Made by a program: the position numbers and the translations under genes. 9,076 bases of DNA from Rudanella sp. (GTDB taxonomy: Bacteria; Bacteroidota; Bacteroidia; Cytophagales; Spirosomataceae): assembly GCA_026785985.1 (NCBI GenBank), contig JAJAYX010000801.1, forward strand, positions 1 to 9,076, written 5' to 3'. The notes beneath the pieces were generated by a model. That model searched no databases, was not told the origin of the DNA, and worked only from the letters and a program-made list of their open reading frames with translations. Shown here one piece after another: positions 5,967-9,076 of this stretch. Every line of letters starts with the position of its first letter. The stretch's first letter is position 1.

Positions 5967-8533
5967 GTCGGTATGTTTATGGCCCCGCTTCCTCCGTTCA
6001 TCGTAATTACCTGCCCCGATTGCAGGGTTTTGGTCAAACCCGGCACGTTGATGATGGTGGGCAGGCCCAGTTCGCGCAGCAAAATAACCGAATGCGAGAG
6101 CGAGGAGCCTTTTTCGATCAACACCCCCCGGCAGGTCGGGAACAGCACCGCCCAACCCGGATCGGTGCGGAGGGCACACACGATTTTCCCCGTCACGTCG
6201 AGCGAGTTGCGGGGGTCGGTGATAACGATGACCTCGCCCGTGACGACACCCGGTACACAACCCGTTCCCTGCCAAACACCGGGCTGTTGGGCGGCAACCG
6301 CTTCGGCGGGCAGCGGTGGCGAAGGCACCGTTACGCGGCTGGGCACGTCTTCAATTTCATAGTGGGCAAACTCGGCCTTTCGGTGGGCTACCCGGTCGGG
6401 CAGATCGGCTACGTTTTGGGTTCGGAGGGCTTCCAGAATTTCGGTTTCGGTCAGGTAAAAAACGTCCCTGGCAGCCGTCAGTCCCTGTGCCGTGGTCAGC
6501 GAGTCGCCCATTGCGAGGTACAGGGCGCGGTACATGCCAAACAACCGGGTTCGTTCCAGCCGCAGGCTCTCCCGGTAGCGGATAGCCCGCTGCAACCGGG
6601 TGAGGGTTCGCCAAACGCCCCGCCGGAACCACGCGGAGCGATTGGCCAACAAACGGGTTAGTTCGGCGGCTGCCCCGGTGTGCAGGTGAGGGGCAGTTTC
6701 GGGCAACTGTTTTGCTGCCAAATCGGCGGTCAGGTAGTTGCGAAGATACCCGTAGAACACCTGCGGGTTGAGCCGCATCGTAACGGTTTCGAGCTTCAGT
6801 TCGCCCACCGTCCGGTCGCCGTACTGGTCGATAAACTGGCTCACTGATTTATGAAACGCGGGAAAGTCGACCGCCATCCGCTGGTGAATAGCCGCGTCCT
6901 TAGATGCAATTAACACCTGTAAATCAGGCTGTTCCCGCGCCTTAACAGCCAGTTGCTGCATAGCCCGAACGGGTTGCGTACTCTCGATTTGTTTATCGCC
7001 CGAGAGGTAGCGACTCAGGAACTCCTCCGGTTCGGCAACGCCCACCCGTTTCAGTTTACGAACAACGCTACCGTTGTTCATCATCACGTAAAAATCGTTG
7101 ATGATGGGCGTTGACCAGTTGCCCAGTAAGTTGGTGTCTAACTGCTCTTTTTGGAGCAAGAGGTCGGCGTTGCTCAGGCGGCTCAACGCCCGTTTATAGA
7201 ACCGTTGGTAGTGTCGCTGGAAGTGGGTGTGAAACGCCGGAACCCGTTTGTTCAGTTGCGAAAATGCCCATAACAGGCGCGACAGATTCACCAACAGTCC
7301 GGGCAACATGGACAGCTTTTGACCAGTTGTTTTTTCGGTATTCCGCACAAAATCAACGGGTTCGTCGAGGCCCATCATCCGCTCCATGTCGGCTTTGTTT
7401 TGCCGGAACGAAGGCAGTAGTTGCAGCCCCCGATACCAGTTGTTGATGTTGTAATAAATCCGGCCCTTCACCAATCCCAACAGGTTAGTTACCAGCCCCT
7501 CCTGCGCCCGAATGCGGGCCGCTGGCAGGCCCAGCGTCTGCATGGTTTGGCGATAAACCGTGGCGTAGGCCCGGCTCGCAAAACTGAACGTCAGCGGGGT
7601 CGTCACGCCACAATAGCTCTCCTGGATATTGGCGTTATCATACACAATCACCTCCGGGATAGGCTGGGTGATGGGCCGCGCCTGCACCACGAAAACGTCG
7701 GTATCAGTAACCACAAACTCCACGTCCTGTGGTCGCCCAAACGTTTGTTCGATGGTAGTGCCAAGCTGAAACAACGCCCGCAACTGACTGTCTGTCAGGC
7801 ACGAAATGGCCTGCCGGGCTGGCGATACAGCCACCGTCTGGAGACCGGCTTTATTGGCCACAACCACCTGCTGCTGCTTGGTGGCAATGACCCTCCGGTG
7901 CAATTTCCCGGACGTTTTCAACCAGTAGAACTCGTCGGCATCGAGGGTTCCGCCTACCAGCCCCTCACCAAACCCGAACACGGCATGAGCGGCCATTTCC
8001 TGCGGGTACTCAGGGAAGGTGGTAAACAGCACCCCACTGGCAACGGGCGTGATTTGCTGCTGAATGATAACGGCGGGCCGGGCGACCAACGTCAGGTTTT
8101 TCCGGACCCGGTAGGCAACGGCCCGCTCCGAACACGCACTGCTGGCACAACGGGTAACGGCCTCATAAACAGCCGGTAAGGAAGTTAGATTCAGAAATGA
8201 GTCCATCAGACCGGGAAACGCGTTGGTGTCGCCATCTTCATCGGCCACCGACGAACGAACTACCACCGCCCGCTCTGAAAAGCCCCACTCCGCCAAAATC
8301 CGGGCGATTTCGGCCTTGTCGGCTTCCGACAGTACAAACGCCTGCAACCGCTCCCGACGCACCCCAACCGAGGGTTCATTGGCTGGCAAACCATCCAAAA
8401 TGGCATCGAACGTCTCGGCGGGAATCACCAGGAACGGCGGCACCGACAACCCCAATTGCTGGAGCTGGTAGAGTCCGTTGGCTTTGCCGCCGATGGTCTG
8501 TGAAGCGGTATTCGGTGTGTTATGGAGGATCAT
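5963..8533 (-). CDS. PEP-synthase / rifampicin-phosphotransferase-like dikinase
   Basis: This 856-residue protein combines an N-terminal PPDK-type ATP-grasp domain (about 1-290), a long helical middle region (about 300-735) and a C-terminal swivelling phosphohistidine domain (about 755-856). ATP-domain motifs: IGGKANGLYQL (14-24), VVVRSSVADEDGD (90-102), FPGLMDSFLNL (106-116), ASGVLFT (165-171), FGFGEGLVGG (186-195) and DVEFVV...VVQARPIT (270-289). The His domain reads TDPGWAVLF (790-798) and EKGSSLSHSVILLRELGLPTI (807-827 region) with the likely phospho-acceptor His814. The PEP-binding TIM barrel of true PEP synthase is absent. Length and layout match rifampicin phosphotransferase (about 865 residues), which splits ATP into AMP and phosphate and places the beta-phosphate on a hydroxyl via the histidine. 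The middle region, with YGDRTVGELKL (571-581) and RDVFYLTETEILEAL, would hold the substrate site. One oddity: the usual GG before LSH is S-S. ATG 8533 lies 15 bases after the stop of the membrane gene. Likely modifies a pathway intermediate; resistance is an alternative. Confidence 0.82.
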   Translation of the reverse strand: MILHNTPNTASQTIGGKANGLYQLQQLGLSVPPFLVIPAETFDAILDGLPANEPSVGVRRERLQAFVLSEADKAEIARILAEWGFSERAVVVRSSVADEDGDTNAFPGLMDSFLNLTSLPAVYEAVTRCASSACSERAVAYRVRKNLTLVARPAVIIQQQITPVASGVLFTTFPEYPQEMAAHAVFGFGEGLVGGTLDADEFYWLKTSGKLHRRVIATKQQQVVVANKAGLQTVAVSPARQAISCLTDSQLRALFQLGTTIEQTFGRPQDVEFVVTDTDVFVVQARPITQPIPEVIVYDNANIQESYCGVTTPLTFSFASRAYATVYRQTMQTLGLPAARIRAQEGLVTNLLGLVKGRIYYNINNWYRGLQLLPSFRQNKADMERMMGLDEPVDFVRNTEKTTGQKLSMLPGLLVNLSRLLWAFSQLNKRVPAFHTHFQRHYQRFYKRALSRLSNADLLLQKEQLDTNLLGNWSTPIINDFYVMMNNGSVVRKLKRVGVAEPEEFLSRYLSGDKQIESTQPVRAMQQLAVKAREQPDLQVLIASKDAAIHQRMAVDFPAFHKSVSQFIDQYGDRTVGELKLETVTMRLNPQVFYGYLRNYLTADLAAKQLPETAPHLHTGAAAELTRLLANRSAWFRRGVWRTLTRLQRAIRYRESLRLERTRLFGMYRALYLAMGDSLTTAQGLTAARDVFYLTETEILEALRTQNVADLPDRVAHRKAEFAHYEIEDVPSRVTVPSPPLPAEAVAAQQPGVWQGTGCVPGVVTGEVIVITDPRNSLDVTGKIVCALRTDPGWAVLFPTCRGVLIEKGSSLSHSVILLRELGLPTIINVPGLTKTLQSGQVITMNGGSGAINIPT

Positions 8534-8548
8534 GGGGTTGGCTTTGGT

Positions 8549-9076
8549 TCAGAAATTAACAACCCCAATTACCGACAGGTAGCTGACCAGCATAGCGAGC
8601 GACACCAGTAATTCGGCCATTTTCAGCGTCTTTTCGCGGGGCCGGGTCAACGCGACGACATACACAATCAGGGTAGCAGTGAACAAAAGCCCAATCAGAA
8701 AAAAGGGCATCCAACCCGATTTCAGGGCCATCAGCAGGTAGCTCTGAACGGCCATACCCGCTCCCGAAATCAGCAAAACGGTCAGGATGGCCGGTGCGTA
8801 ACCCATTGATTTTGAATAGGAATCGATCCGTTGGCGTTCGGATTCGGGGGCGTGAATCTTGCGGGCTATCTCGAACGCAAACCCACCCAGCAAACTCAAT
8901 CCTGCCAACAGCAGCAGCGGTCGTGTCGGCCCATCGGCGGGGGCGTAGGCCGACCAAATCCAGCCAATCACCAGCGGCATGATGAGCATGTGGGTGATGG
9001 CGTAGAGCAACAGCCGTTGTTTCAGGAAGTGGCTCACAAAAAACTCGTAGCGCATGAGCAGGCTATACATCAGGGC
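8549..9076 (-). CDS. UbiA-like membrane prenyltransferase, C-terminal part (5' end beyond window)
   Basis: The visible 175 residues are strongly hydrophobic with about five membrane helices: LLLYAITHMLIMPLVIGWIW, PLLLLAGLSLLGGFAFEIA, APAILTVLLISGAGMAV, FFLIGLLFTATLIVYVVAL and LLVSLAMLVSYLSVIGVV. Between helices two and three is the polar loop EIARKIHAPESERQRIDSYS, placed where UbiA-family prenyltransferases have their second diphosphate/metal-binding loop. The E-I-RK--APE-E----SYS pattern, with the preceding MRYEFFV and HMLIMPL segments, fits UbiA relatives I recall from bacteria. This is recognition from partial sequence, so moderate confidence. The frame is open to the right edge; in-frame ATGs at 9070 and 9055 exist, but a full UbiA protein (about 280-300 residues) would start outside the window and carry the first Asp-rich motif there. 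It precedes the dikinase by 15 bases and is probably in its operon. Alternative: an unrelated polytopic membrane protein. Confidence 0.55.
   Translation of the reverse strand, partial: ALMYSLLMRYEFFVSHFLKQRLLLYAITHMLIMPLVIGWIWSAYAPADGPTRPLLLLAGLSLLGGFAFEIARKIHAPESERQRIDSYSKSMGYAPAILTVLLISGAGMAVQSYLLMALKSGWMPFFLIGLLFTATLIVYVVALTRPREKTLKMAELLVSLAMLVSYLSVIGVVNF

Noticed and set aside
5967..6275. Upstream extension of the GNAT-like reading frame to about position 6275 (-)
   Set aside because: The extra 103 residues overlap the His domain of the dikinase in another frame and show no family features; the ATG at 5966 with the ATGA overlap is a far better start.
5900..6661. A 253-codon plus-strand open frame, and a further one at 7421-8179, opposite the dikinase gene
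   Set aside because: Both lie wholly or almost wholly opposite well-conserved dikinase domains and encode low-complexity, non-family sequence; they are antisense shadows.

Overview
The window looks like the chromosome of a Bacteroidota bacterium, most likely a Spirosoma-like member of the Cytophagales. The base composition is moderately GC-rich by eye. No clear Shine-Dalgarno sequences precede the starts. The left edge holds the C-terminus of a TonB-dependent outer-membrane receptor ending in the usual aromatic beta-strand (RYTF). The placement rests on recognising protein families, not on a marker gene. The first 80 bases are a pure C run that looks like a sequencing or assembly artefact at a contig end.

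Left edge (82-1254): the receptor tail (+) converges on a broken metallo-beta-lactamase-fold hydrolase gene (-). That gene seems to have lost two internal segments carrying most of its metal ligands. A strong hairpin follows the receptor gene. A 157-bp divergent spacer with an A/T tract separates the pseudogene from the next operon.

Core (1255-9076): six tightly packed genes form two operon-like arms that face each other and overlap at their 3' ends by 55 bp. The plus arm encodes an OleC-like adenylate-forming ligase (1255-2685), a DUF3419/BtaA-like aminocarboxypropyl transferase (2672-3763) and an aminoglycoside-phosphotransferase/choline-kinase-fold kinase (3793-4965). The minus arm, read from the right edge, encodes the C-terminal half of a UbiA-like membrane prenyltransferase (8549-9076, cut by the window), a phosphoenolpyruvate-synthase/rifampicin-phosphotransferase-like dikinase (5963-8533) and a GNAT-fold acyltransferase-like protein (4911-5966).

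No core gene looks like central metabolism. Together the arms supply carboxylate activation by AMP, aminocarboxypropyl transfer from SAM, two unrelated ATP-dependent phosphotransferases, an acyl transferase and a membrane prenyl or lipid-type transferase. This resembles a pathway for an unusual lipid or small molecule. The BtaA-like enzyme hints at an amino-acid-containing (betaine-lipid-like) product, but no BtaB-type N-methyltransferase is visible here. I do not recognise the pathway as a described one; its product is inference. I saw no tRNA, rRNA, CRISPR array, insertion sequence or phage gene.
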